Assembly (NCBI GenBank): GCA_026984795.1
Contig: JALSRK010000015.1
Span: 1-64,000, forward strand
Reading direction: 5' to 3'
Source of the DNA: Solibacteraceae bacterium
GTDB taxonomy: Bacteria; Acidobacteriota; Terriglobia; Bryobacterales; Bryobacteraceae
Length of the DNA: 64,000 nt
Shown here: piece after piece, positions 25,653 to 34,198 of the stretch
Layout: the number at the start of each line of letters is the position of its first letter
How positions within the stretch are numbered: position 1 is the stretch's first letter
The notes under the pieces: generated by a model
What the model was told of the DNA's origin: nothing
Database searches by the model: none
The model's input: the letters and a program-made list of their open reading frames with translations, nothing else
Program-made: the position numbers and the translations under genes

Positions 25653-26009
25653 ATGGCGGCACGTGTTCTCGTGGTGGAAGACGAGGAGATCCTCCTCCGC
25701 CTGCTGGAGCGCTTCCTGAACCAGTCCGGCTTCCGGATCGCGGCTTTCGTGAGGGGGTGCGAGGCGCTGTCGGCATTCGATGAGGACCCGACAGCCTACC
25801 AGGCCGCCGTGATCGACCTGACGTTGCCGGACATGGCGGGCACCGAACTGCTGGCCGGCTTGCGCTCCCGGAGGCCCGAGCTGGCCGCGGTGCTCTGCAG
25901 CGGCTTTCCGGAACCTCCCCGGGAAGCCTCCCAGCCGCGCACCTGCTTCTTGCAAAAGCCGTTCCTGCCTCAACAGTTACGCGAGGCTCTCCTGAGCCTG
26001 CTGGGCTAG
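25653..26009 (+). CDS. Single-domain response regulator (CheY-like)
   Basis: In 118 residues this is only a receiver domain: acidic pocket VVEDEE (about 8-12), phospho-acceptor Asp 55 in AAVIDLTLPD, a Ser in LCSGFP and the conserved Lys in LQKPF. It has no output domain, so it must act through a partner protein. No kinase gene is adjacent; the nearest is at 27941. Its end overlaps the convergent gene by four bases. The ATG at 25653 follows an in-frame TTG at 25647. Confidence 0.88.
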   Translation: MAARVLVVEDEEILLRLLERFLNQSGFRIAAFVRGCEALSAFDEDPTAYQAAVIDLTLPDMAGTELLAGLRSRRPELAAVLCSGFPEPPREASQPRTCFLQKPFLPQQLREALLSLLG

Positions 26010-26593
26010 CCCCCGGCTTGCCGGGCTTCCATCCGCGAGAGGGCCTCCTGGAGCCGCTCGGCGAAGTTGCCGCCGGACTCGGACCACAGCAGGCGCTTGT
26101 CAACCGGCAGCGCGTCGTCCATGTCGTGGACGAGGTGCAGCAAGCTGCGAATGTTGTGGCGGAACGGCGCCAGTGGGCGGCTCAACTCGGGGCCGGGCAA
26201 GAACAGCGTCTCGAGGCCGAACTCGAAACGGAGCTGTTCGCCGTATTCGCTGGGAAACAAGGGGCCATAGCACCAGATCCCGATCGGCGCCGGACGGAGT
26301 TTCCATTCCTCGTCGGCCAGCGTCCACAGGTCCCAAAAGGTTGCCAGCTCGAAAGCGTGGTCGGGCTTGCTGTGCCAGCGGCAGGCCTCGATGATCGCCC
26401 GGGGATCGATTTCGCCGGCGTACTCGCGCTCGAGCAGGGGCGCCTCGGCCAGATCGACCGCCCGGACGGCCAGCAGAGCCTGCGGGCGCATGCGGGAGAA
26501 CGGGAAGTGCCGCAGAGCGTTCTCGAAGTGGCGCAACATGTTGTGCTCGGTGAAGCCCCGGAGCCAGTAGGAAAGGTAGAGGCGATCGGGCAT
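26006..26593 (-). CDS. Conserved hypothetical protein, 195 aa
   Basis: There is no signal peptide or membrane segment. The protein starts MPDRLYLSYWLRGFTEHNMLRHFENALRHFPFS (given here only as its character: aromatic and basic) and has an acidic middle region with WDLWTLADEEWKLRPAPIGI. I recall similar unnamed proteins from Acidobacteriota but cannot give a function. The ATG at 26593 is preferred over one nine bases upstream. It is divergent from the gene at 26657 with 63 bp between them. Confidence 0.68.
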   Translation of the reverse strand: MPDRLYLSYWLRGFTEHNMLRHFENALRHFPFSRMRPQALLAVRAVDLAEAPLLEREYAGEIDPRAIIEACRWHSKPDHAFELATFWDLWTLADEEWKLRPAPIGIWCYGPLFPSEYGEQLRFEFGLETLFLPGPELSRPLAPFRHNIRSLLHLVHDMDDALPVDKRLLWSESGGNFAERLQEALSRMEARQAGG

Positions 26594-26656
26594 CGCTCTC
26601 ATTCTAACGGGCGGCAGCGGCGGGCCGTGCGGTACAATTTCCCTTTGAATTGTTCT

Positions 26657-27247
26657 ATGCGCAAGTGCGTTTTGCTATTGGCGGCCCTGGCGGCGCCGGT
26701 CCTAGCCGGGGATTGGTTCGCGATAGGGGTCCGGGCGGGGGCGCCGTTGAGCGACGCCTTCGAATCCGTCAAACGGGAATCGTTTCGCTTCAATCCGTCT
26801 ACGGCGCGCTTCACCATCGGGCCGACGGCCGAGTTGTTCTTGCCGTTCGGTCTCGGTCTAGAGGCCGACTTGCTCTATCGGCGGACCGAGATGAAGGTTA
26901 CGCAGGCGGCGGGCAGCGGAGAACCGTCGGCCTCGAAAGAGACGGTGGGCAACTGGGACATCCCGTTGCTGGCCAAGTTCCGGTTTCCGGGGGCGGGCCT
27001 TCGGCTCTTTGTAACGGCAGGGGGCGCATACCGCAGTTTCGGCGACTTGCCCGCACTGGCCACGAATCTGAAGGATAGCGGCTGGGGCCTTGTCCTGGGC
27101 GGCGGGCTCCAGATCAAGATCGGGCGTCTTCGCCTCTCCCCGGAGCTGCGCTTCACCCGGTGGGGATCGGGCGAGAGCGGACGCGGGCCGACAGTGATCC
27201 AATACAACCGAAACCAGGCCGATTTCCTGTTCGGCATTACGTTTTGA
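26657..27247 (+). CDS. Small outer-membrane beta-barrel protein
   Basis: The 196-residue precursor has a signal peptide (MRKCVLLLAALAAPVLAG) and about eight predicted beta strands, ending in a terminal Phe (ADFLFGITF), the usual signal for insertion by the BAM complex. It fits the OmpA-like eight-strand barrel or OMP_b-brl class. TACAAT (26633-26638) could be its -10 element, giving a leader of about 12 bases without a Shine-Dalgarno sequence. nadD follows after nine bases. Confidence 0.78.
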   Translation: MRKCVLLLAALAAPVLAGDWFAIGVRAGAPLSDAFESVKRESFRFNPSTARFTIGPTAELFLPFGLGLEADLLYRRTEMKVTQAAGSGEPSASKETVGNWDIPLLAKFRFPGAGLRLFVTAGGAYRSFGDLPALATNLKDSGWGLVLGGGLQIKIGRLRLSPELRFTRWGSGESGRGPTVIQYNRNQADFLFGITF

Positions 27248-27256
27248 GGCTTCAGG

Positions 27257-27850
27257 ATGCCCCCAGCCAGGAAGATCGGGCTCTTTGGAGGCACGTTCGA
27301 CCCAGTCCATTCCGGCCACATCACAGTCGCCAAAGAGGCCGCCGACCAGTACGGGCTCGATCAGGTGCTTCTGGTTCCAGCCGCTGCTCCCCCGCACAAG
27401 CACGGCGCCGCAGCGGCGCCATATGAAGACCGCCTGCGAATGGTGGAGCTGGCCTGCCAGGGCGATCCGCGTCTGGTGGCTTCGCGCCTTGAAGAAAACC
27501 GTATCCCTTCCTACACCCTCGACACGGTCCGGGCGGTGAAGGGCTCCCTCGGGCAGGACGACGAGCTGTATTTCATCATTGGAGCGGACGCCTTCAACGA
27601 GATCACGACCTGGCACCGGTGGGAGGACCTGCTGCGTGAAGTGCAATTCATTGTAGCCACGAGGCCGGGGCACGACTACGAGGAGCCGCCCGGGGCCCGG
27701 GTTCACCGTCTGGACACGCTGGCGCTTCCGGTTTCCTCCTCGGAGATCCGCGCCCGTCTGGCGGCGGGCGAGTCGCCCCCGGAACTGCCCCCGGCGGTGC
27801 GCGAGTATATCCTGGCCAAAGGCCTTTACCGGCCGTCCCCTGCAGAGTGA
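27257..27850 (+). CDS. nadD: Nicotinate-nucleotide adenylyltransferase
   Basis: NadD makes deamido-NAD from nicotinate mononucleotide and ATP in NAD synthesis. The 197 residues show the nucleotidyltransferase motif GGTFDPVHSGH (11-21), PPHK for substrate binding, IGADAF, and the C-terminal SSSEIRARL that closes over ATP. The length is normal. It starts nine bases after the barrel protein and is on the same strand; obgE/rsfS, common neighbours elsewhere, are absent. Confidence 0.95.
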   Translation: MPPARKIGLFGGTFDPVHSGHITVAKEAADQYGLDQVLLVPAAAPPHKHGAAAAPYEDRLRMVELACQGDPRLVASRLEENRIPSYTLDTVRAVKGSLGQDDELYFIIGADAFNEITTWHRWEDLLREVQFIVATRPGHDYEEPPGARVHRLDTLALPVSSSEIRARLAAGESPPELPPAVREYILAKGLYRPSPAE

Positions 27851-27940
27851 AGGGCGGTTTTCGTGCAGGCCGCTGACGGGCCGGCCGAAGCGGCCCGTAC
27901 AATGTAGAGTTGCACGACTGAAGACCTTCCGGAGAGCAAG

Positions 27941-29413
27941 TTGACCGCGCGCATCCTGGCGAAATTTCTGGCGGCCGCGCTGTGCGTCCTGGTGATTACT
28001 CTCGCCGCCCTGGAAGCGCTAGTGACCCGGCGCACGGAAGCCAGCTACATGGCGCAGAGGCAGCGGGACTTGATCGAGAAGGCCAGGCTGTTGGCCGAAC
28101 TCTCCCCGACCGGCTTCTCGGAGCTGTCTCACCAGAGGTTCCAGGATCTCGGCCGCAAGGCCGGGGCGCGCATCACAGTGATCTCCCGCGACGGCTCGGT
28201 GCTCGCCGATTCGGACGCCGATCCCCAACGGATGGAGAACCACGCCGGGCGCCCGGAGGTGGCGGCGGCTTTGCGGGGCGAGACCGGCAGCAGCCGGCGG
28301 GTGAGCCCGACGATGGGCATCATGTTCTACTACGTCGCGATACCGATCCCCGCCGGCGCGCTGCGGGTCGCGGTGCCTCTCGCCGACCTGGAAACCGAGA
28401 TCGCGGCCATGCGCAAAGAGACGTTGCTGTCGATGCTCTACGCCTTCGTCCCGGCGATGCTCGTGGCGGCGTTCCTGGCCCGGCGGTTCTCCTCCCGTCT
28501 CGGGCGCATCATTGAATTCGCCGGCCAGCTTGCCGACGGCGGCTTCCGCCAACGCTTGAACTGGCACGGCCGGGACGCGCTAGCTCTGTTGGCTTCGAAG
28601 CTGGACGAGACGGCCGCTAAGCTGGAGCACTCTTTCAACCAGCTTACGCGGGAGCAAGCCGAGCTGGAACGGATGGAACGGATACGGAGAGATTTCGTGA
28701 TCAACGTCTCCCACGAGCTCCGGACGCCGCTGGCGTCGATTCAAGGTTACACGGAGACGCTGCTCAACGGGGCCATCAACGACTCTGAGCACAACGTCCG
28801 GTTTCTCAACATCATCCGGGCTAACGCCGAGCGGCTGACCAACCTGGCGAACGATCTGCTCACCCTCTCGCGGATCGAACAGAAACTCCAAACGCTGGAG
28901 CCGGCGCGATGGCCCGTCGATCAACTGGTAAACCGGTGTGTGGAGATGCTCAAACCCCTGGCCGACCGCAAGCGTATCACGTTGGAGACACACCCTGCCG
29001 GCGATGAGGCGGTGGTCTACTGCGACGCCGAGGGTTTCCACCAGGCCCTCAGCAACTTGCTGGACAACGCCATCAAGTTCACGCCTGAAGGCGGATGGGT
29101 GCAGGTCACGGCGGCGCCGAAGACAAAGAACACAGGCGCGGGCCACATCGAGATCGCTGTGAGGGACTCCGGTCCCGGGATTCCTGCGGAGCATCTGCCG
29201 CGGCTGTTCGAGCGTTTCTATCGGGTGGACAAGGCCCGGTCGCGGGAATTGGGAGGCACGGGGCTGGGGTTGGCGATCGTCAAACATGTGGTCAAGGCCA
29301 TGGGCGGAACGGTGCGGGTGGAGAGCACGTACGGAAACGGGGCCACCTTCGCTTTCACAGTGCCCTCCGGCGACGCCCGCGGGCGCCACCGGTTAACTCG
29401 AGATTCATGCTGA
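27941..29413 (+). CDS. Sensor histidine kinase, PhoR-like
   Basis: This 490-residue inner-membrane kinase has a first helix (about 7-27), an extracytoplasmic sensor of about 130 residues, a second helix (about 165-182), a HAMP-like linker, a dimerisation/phosphoacceptor helix with His 258 (INVSHELRTPLASIQGY), and a HATPase domain (NLLDNAIKFTPEGG, RDSGPGIP, RFYRVDKARSRELGGTGLGLAIV). No PAS domain is evident. TTG 27941, with GGAGAG upstream, is the best start. The response regulator gene follows. The domain layout and the PHO-box-like site beyond the pair favour a PhoR role, but ligand specificity is inferred. Confidence 0.92.
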   Translation: MTARILAKFLAAALCVLVITLAALEALVTRRTEASYMAQRQRDLIEKARLLAELSPTGFSELSHQRFQDLGRKAGARITVISRDGSVLADSDADPQRMENHAGRPEVAAALRGETGSSRRVSPTMGIMFYYVAIPIPAGALRVAVPLADLETEIAAMRKETLLSMLYAFVPAMLVAAFLARRFSSRLGRIIEFAGQLADGGFRQRLNWHGRDALALLASKLDETAAKLEHSFNQLTREQAELERMERIRRDFVINVSHELRTPLASIQGYTETLLNGAINDSEHNVRFLNIIRANAERLTNLANDLLTLSRIEQKLQTLEPARWPVDQLVNRCVEMLKPLADRKRITLETHPAGDEAVVYCDAEGFHQALSNLLDNAIKFTPEGGWVQVTAAPKTKNTGAGHIEIAVRDSGPGIPAEHLPRLFERFYRVDKARSRELGGTGLGLAIVKHVVKAMGGTVRVESTYGNGATFAFTVPSGDARGRHRLTRDSC

Positions 29414-29467
29414 TGAAACGGTTTTGAAAACAGCCCCGCGAGACTATACAAGGGGAGTAGCCACGGG

Positions 29468-30193
29468 ATGAAAAAGAAGATCGCGCTGATCGAAGACGAC
29501 ACAGACCTGTTCGCGCTGCTCAAGTACAACCTGGAAAAGGAGGGCTTCGCCTTCGTAGGAGCCCATACCGGCAAAGGAGCCTTGGACCTGCTGTTGCACG
29601 AACGGCCCGATCTGGTGCTGCTCGACATCATGCTTCCGGATTCCGACGGCCTGGACATCTGCAAAGCGATCCGCAGCCATCCGGACCTGGCGCACCTGCC
29701 GGTGATTTTCCTCACCGCCCGCGTTTCCGAGGCGGACCGCATCGTGGGACTGGAAATCGGCGCCAACGACTACATCGTCAAGCCCTTCTTCGTAAGAGAG
29801 CTGATCGCCCGGATCAAGACCCAGTTCCGGAGCCGGCGGGCGCCGCCGCGGATCCTGCGCTCGGGCGACCTGGAGTTGGACCGCGGGGCGTGTAGTGTGC
29901 GAGTGAATGGCAGAGAGGTCCGAGTGACAGCCACCGAATTCCGCTTGCTGGAGCACCTGATGGAACGGCCGGGGATCGTGTTCAGCAGGGAACATCTCCT
30001 GAACACCGTGTGGGGCCCGCGTCGCACGGTCACCGAGCGCACGGTGGACGTCTATATCCTGCGGCTGCGGCAGAAGATTGAGCCGGACCCGGCCCACCCC
30101 CAGTACATCCGTTCGGTCCGAGGTTTCGGCTACAGTTTTCGAGAACAGCCGCCGGCTGCCGCCAACAACTCGGCGGCGCCGCCTGAAAGCTGA
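29468..30193 (+). CDS. OmpR/PhoB-family response regulator
   Basis: The 241-residue protein has a receiver domain (phospho-acceptor Asp 53 in LVLLDIMLPD, Thr in LTAR, Lys in VKPFF) and a winged-helix DNA-binding domain (about 135-230: TATEFRLLEHLMERPGIVFSR, TERTVDVYILRLRQKI, YIRSVRGFGY). PhoB is the closest type by its short receiver-effector linker and recognition helix. It lies 54 bp after the kinase, in kinase-first order, opposite to the usual phoB-phoR. A triple direct repeat with 11-bp period lies 123 bp downstream, before the next operon. Confidence 0.92.
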   Translation: MKKKIALIEDDTDLFALLKYNLEKEGFAFVGAHTGKGALDLLLHERPDLVLLDIMLPDSDGLDICKAIRSHPDLAHLPVIFLTARVSEADRIVGLEIGANDYIVKPFFVRELIARIKTQFRSRRAPPRILRSGDLELDRGACSVRVNGREVRVTATEFRLLEHLMERPGIVFSREHLLNTVWGPRRTVTERTVDVYILRLRQKIEPDPAHPQYIRSVRGFGYSFREQPPAAANNSAAPPES

Positions 30194-30315
30194 GGCGTCC
30201 GTCCCTCCTGGATCGCCGGGCCGCTTTTTGGAACGCTTCTCGAATCGCACGGGTTCCGCCCGCCGCGTGTTTCAACCCTCCTCGCGTTGTCATCCTCCCT
30301 GCCCTCCGCCAACGA

Positions 30316-30344
30316 ACTTCACCGAACTTTCACATTCCGTTCAC
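30316..30344 (+). promoter_or_regulatory. PHO-box-like triple direct repeat upstream of the TIGR03437/TonB operon
   Basis: ACTTCAC (30316-30322), CTTTCAC (30327-30333) and CGTTCAC (30338-30344) share TTCAC at an exact 11-bp period. Period and unit resemble the site before the Na/Pi transporter gene (9933-9961); both fit CTKTMAC loosely. An OmpR/PhoB-type regulator is encoded just upstream. No clear -10 element follows at the ideal distance. Confidence 0.6.
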
Positions 30345-30387
30345 CGGATCGAACCGTTGGCGCCCCAAGCTGGCTGGTGAGAAGGTT

Positions 30388-30433
30388 GGCCGGCGCCTGA
30401 GTCGGCGGCGGCGCCGGGGACAAGGCGCCGGCC
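30388..30433 (+). promoter_or_regulatory. Strong inverted repeat in the leader of the TIGR03437 gene
   Basis: GGCCGGCGCC (30388-30397) and GGCGCCGGCC (30424-30433) are perfect ten-base complements around a 26-base loop that can itself fold. The stem ends 19 bases before the ATG. It could shape translation or RNA stability; no T run follows, so it is not an intrinsic terminator. Confidence 0.5.
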
Positions 30434-30452
30434 ATACCGAACGAGAGAACTT

Positions 30453-31241
30453 ATGCGCAAGAGGAAGCAGATCCCACTCCAATGCATCTTGGTACTGATC
30501 ACCACCGCCGTCTGGGCGACTCCGGCGGCGGCGCAGAAAAGCGTCGCCGTGGTCAACGCGGCCAGCTTCGAGGAGGGCTTTCCGGTCTCGCCCGGCTGCT
30601 GGGCCACCGCCTTCGGCGATTTCGAGTCGGTGGGCGTGTTGGACACGTTTGCGGACTCCGTGCCGCTGCCGACGATCCTCGGCGGCGTCCAGGTCTTCGT
30701 GAACGGCGTCGCGGCGCCGATGAACTTCGTGGGCCGGACCCAGATCAACTTCGTCCTGCCCGCCAACGTCCCGGCGAGCGGACGCGTTCCCTTCCGGATC
30801 GCGGTCGCGGGCAACACGACCTACGAAGGATCGCTCACACTCTGGCCGATCAGCCCGGCGTTGATTTCCATCAACCCGGCCGATCCCACGAAACCGGGGG
30901 CCGTGCTGAACCAGAACGGCACGGTCAACTCGCGTGAGAACCCCGCCCGCCGCGGCGAGGTGATTCAGATCTTCGGCGTGGGCGCCGATTTCCGCGAGCT
31001 GCCCTCCGGCGGCGCCGCAGCCCCGCCGGACCGGCTGATCCCGACAGCCACGACGCCGAGGGTCTGGGTCTCCGTTGTCGAGGCCCGCGTACAGTTCAGC
31101 GGTCTCGCCCCCAACCTCGTCAACGCGTGGCAGTTGAACGTGTTCGTTCCCGACGAGGCGTTCATCAAAGGGCAGGTGCCCGTTCTCGCCGAGGTGCGGG
31201 GCGTAAAGACGAACCTGGTCTCCATCTGGGTGGCCGAATGA
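30453..31241 (+). CDS. Secreted TIGR03437-domain protein
   Basis: After a signal peptide (to about residue 28, ending in AAAQ) the 262-residue protein carries the Solibacter-type TIGR03437 domain: VAVVNAASFEEGFPVSPGCW, VFVNGVAAPMNFVGRTQINF, FRIAVAG, and the second half GEVIQIFGVGADF and VWVSVVEARVQFSGLAPNLVNAWQLNV. The domain is largely limited to Acidobacteriota and usually ends long exported proteins; here it stands almost alone. Its function is unknown. It begins an operon with a TonB receptor and a beta-helix-like protein. Confidence 0.87.
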   Translation: MRKRKQIPLQCILVLITTAVWATPAAAQKSVAVVNAASFEEGFPVSPGCWATAFGDFESVGVLDTFADSVPLPTILGGVQVFVNGVAAPMNFVGRTQINFVLPANVPASGRVPFRIAVAGNTTYEGSLTLWPISPALISINPADPTKPGAVLNQNGTVNSRENPARRGEVIQIFGVGADFRELPSGGAAAPPDRLIPTATTPRVWVSVVEARVQFSGLAPNLVNAWQLNVFVPDEAFIKGQVPVLAEVRGVKTNLVSIWVAE

Positions 31242-31333
31242 GTGACGACAACCACTGCTCCGGGGCGCCGGCCTCCTGCGAACCTGACAACGCGCAAGAG
31301 CACGCCGGCGGGCGCTGCGGAGCTGGAGAAAGG

Positions 31334-34129
31334 ATGCCGATGATCAAGAACCCCACGCTTCACCTGATTTGGGCGGCGCTGATCGCCTTGGCGGCGTTGC
31401 TCTCCCCGGCCCTGGCGCAGCAAGAAGCGCCGGCGCCCCGAACGGGCCTGATTGCCGGGGCCATCTATGATGCGCAGAGCGGCGAGCCCGTTCCGGGCGC
31501 CACGGTGGCCGTAGAAGGGTTGCCGGAAACGAAGGCGGTCGCCGATGACAAAGGTCAGTTCGAGGTCGCCCTGCCACCGGGGGTCTATACGCTCACCGTA
31601 ACGGCGCTCGGCTATCTGCCGGCAACGATCGAAGACGTCGCCGTCAGCCCAGGCGGCGTCACGGACGCCTCAACGGTGATCGTCGCCGACGACGCGGTGA
31701 CGACGGTGGAAGTGACCGCCGAAGCCGAGCCCGCCAGGACGACCGCCGACAGTCTGCTCGCCGACCGGCGTGTGGCGTCTGCGGTGCTCGATGGCATCAG
31801 CGCCGAAGAAATCATGAAGATGCCGGTTTCGGACGCCGCCGGAGCGGTGGCGCACGTGACCGGCGTTTCGGTGTTGGGCAATGGCCACGTTTTCGTCCGG
31901 GGACTGGGCGAACGTTACAGCGCCACGATGCTGAACGACACTTCGATTGCTACCACGGAACCGGAGAAACGCGTCGTGCCACTGGATCTATTCCAGTCAC
32001 GGCTCATCGACAACGTAAAAATCGTCAAGACCTACACCGCGGACCTGCCGGGGGAGTTCTCGGGAGGAATGGTCCAACTGGAAACCGTCCGCTTCCCGGC
32101 CTCGAGCGTCCTGGAAGTGGGGGTTAGCGCCGGGTTCAACACCCGAACGACGGGTAAGCCCTTCCATACTTACCCCGGCGGAAGTCTCGATTTCTTCGGT
32201 CTCGATGACGGCACGCGGAGCTTGCCCTCCGGCATCCCCGCCGACGCGCGGCTGTTTCGCGGGGCTTTCACCGACAAGGAGTTGGCCGGGTTCGGACGGC
32301 TTCTCCCGGTGAACTGGGAAGCCACCCCGGTAGCCTCGGCTCGACCACAACAGTCCTACGACCTGCTGGCGGGCGGGACGTTTGGCAAACTCGGCCTGAT
32401 CGGCTCGGTCACCTTCGCCAATGGGCTGCAAGCCTATCCGGAGATCTTCCGGGCGTACCGCCTCGCCGGCCCCGGACGGCAGCAGCTCTTCGTGAACTAC
32501 GACGATTTCCGCGCCGATAGGGAGGCCGCCCACGTCAGTGGGCTGCTGAACGTCTCCTACAAGTTCTCTCCCAATCACAGCATTTCGGTCCACAACACGC
32601 TGACGAATGATGGGGAAAAAGAGGCGCGCCGCTTTTCCGGCTTCGACGGGAACACCGACGAACCAGTCACCGATGAGCGGTTGCGCTGGATCGAACGGCG
32701 GCTGGCGGCGACGCAGGTCGAAGGTACGCACGCGGGCGGCCCCTGGAACAGCCTGCTGAGGTGGCATTTCGGGATGTCGCAGGCGAGGCGCAACGAGCCC
32801 GACCTGCGCGAGGTGAGGCGGATCGTCAGGCCGAACGGCGATATCGACTTTCTCGCCGACCCGGACTCCGGCACACGCTTTTTCGGCAACCTGGACGAGC
32901 GGGTCCTGGAGCCGTCGGCCACCTGGAAGCTGCCCTTTTACCAGGGGTCCGTGTCGGGAAGTCTCGATCTCGGCTTTCGAGGTACGTTCCGGCGACGCAC
33001 CTTCGACAGCCGCCGGTTCCGGTTCACTCCGGGACCCAGGAGCCGGGTGGACCTGTCGCTGCCGAGTAACGAGCTCTTCGCCACAGAGAACATCCGACCC
33101 GACAGGATTCAGTTCCGCGAGATTACCCGCGGGACCGACGCGTACCAAGGGGACATGACGATCTACGCCGGTTTCGCCAGCGTCGAACTGGCGCTGGGGC
33201 AGCGCTGGAGGATCAACGCCGGGATGCGGATCGAGGACGCAGAGGAAAACGTGACGACCCTCGATCCCCTCAACGCCGCCGCGCGTCCCGTGGTCTCGAC
33301 GCTGTGGAACCGCGACCCGCTGCCGGCGGTGAACTTGGCCTGCTCTCTGACCCCGAATCAGGTGCTTCGCTTCGGCTGGGGGAGCACCGTGGCGCGGCCT
33401 GATTTCCGTGAGCTGACGCCTTTCGACTTCACCGAGATCGTCGGCGGCTTCTCGACGGCCGGCAACCCGGATTTGAGGCGCACCTCGATCCAGAATTTCG
33501 ACGCCCGCTGGGAATGGTTCCTTGGGAAAAGCCAACTGCTGGCAGCCGGGTTCTTCTACAAAGACTTCGCCGATCCCATCGAGCTGGTGCTCGAACCTGG
33601 AGCCAATCAGCGGCGGACCTGGGTGAACGCTGCCGGAGCCCGGAATCTAGGGCTGGAAGTCGAGTTCCGCCGGAGCCTGCGGTTCCTCTATAGCGGGCTG
33701 GACGAATTCTTCTTCACCGGCAATCTCGCGCTCGTTGACTCAGCCATCCGGATCGGCGAGGAGACCAAGACCTCGGTGACGAACCGGCGGCGGCCGCTGA
33801 TTGGCCAGTCCCGTTACCTGGTGAACGCGGCCCTGGAGTGGACGAGGCCGCGGTGGCGCAGCAGCGCACGGGTCTACGGGAACTATTTCTCGCGGCGCAT
33901 TTCCGAGGTGGGCTCGTTCGGCCTCGATGACACGTACGAAGAGGGCCGGACCGGCCTGTCGCTCGTCTACGAGTTCCTGCTGCGGGAGGACGGCGGCTGG
34001 AGAATACAGTTCACGGCGGAAAACCTGACGAACGCCGAATACCTCTGGACCCAGGGCGGGCAGGTACGGCGACTCTACCGGCCGGGGCGCACCTACCAGG
34101 TGGGGATGACCTTCGATCTCATCCACTAA
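31334..34129 (+). CDS. TonB-dependent outer-membrane receptor with carboxypeptidase-regulatory N-domain
   Basis: The 931-residue precursor has a signal peptide ending in SPALAQ, a carboxypeptidase-regulatory-like domain (about 38-118: GLIAGAIYDAQSGEPVPGATV and YTLTVTALGYLPATIEDV), a plug domain (GISAEEIMKMPVSDAAGAV, VFVRGLGERYSATMLND) and a 22-strand barrel ending near GMTFDLIH. Such receptors import large or scarce ligands with energy from TonB-ExbBD, which are not encoded here. ATG 31334 and ATG 31340 are both possible starts. Placement behind a PhoBR-like pair and a PHO-box-like site suggests a phosphorus-containing ligand; this is inference. Confidence 0.92.
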   Translation: MPMIKNPTLHLIWAALIALAALLSPALAQQEAPAPRTGLIAGAIYDAQSGEPVPGATVAVEGLPETKAVADDKGQFEVALPPGVYTLTVTALGYLPATIEDVAVSPGGVTDASTVIVADDAVTTVEVTAEAEPARTTADSLLADRRVASAVLDGISAEEIMKMPVSDAAGAVAHVTGVSVLGNGHVFVRGLGERYSATMLNDTSIATTEPEKRVVPLDLFQSRLIDNVKIVKTYTADLPGEFSGGMVQLETVRFPASSVLEVGVSAGFNTRTTGKPFHTYPGGSLDFFGLDDGTRSLPSGIPADARLFRGAFTDKELAGFGRLLPVNWEATPVASARPQQSYDLLAGGTFGKLGLIGSVTFANGLQAYPEIFRAYRLAGPGRQQLFVNYDDFRADREAAHVSGLLNVSYKFSPNHSISVHNTLTNDGEKEARRFSGFDGNTDEPVTDERLRWIERRLAATQVEGTHAGGPWNSLLRWHFGMSQARRNEPDLREVRRIVRPNGDIDFLADPDSGTRFFGNLDERVLEPSATWKLPFYQGSVSGSLDLGFRGTFRRRTFDSRRFRFTPGPRSRVDLSLPSNELFATENIRPDRIQFREITRGTDAYQGDMTIYAGFASVELALGQRWRINAGMRIEDAEENVTTLDPLNAAARPVVSTLWNRDPLPAVNLACSLTPNQVLRFGWGSTVARPDFRELTPFDFTEIVGGFSTAGNPDLRRTSIQNFDARWEWFLGKSQLLAAGFFYKDFADPIELVLEPGANQRRTWVNAAGARNLGLEVEFRRSLRFLYSGLDEFFFTGNLALVDSAIRIGEETKTSVTNRRRPLIGQSRYLVNAALEWTRPRWRSSARVYGNYFSRRISEVGSFGLDDTYEEGRTGLSLVYEFLLREDGGWRIQFTAENLTNAEYLWTQGGQVRRLYRPGRTYQVGMTFDLIH

Positions 34130-34198
34130 GCGCCCCGCAGACGGCCTGCCGTGCCCTTACCCGAGAACAGAACGATTTCACCAACGAGGAGAGTGACA

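Noticed and set aside
31127-31333. Upstream extension of the TonB receptor frame into the TIGR03437 gene
   Set aside because: The extension lacks homology, overlaps the preceding gene and would place the signal peptide internally; ATG 31334/31340 begins a proper signal peptide.
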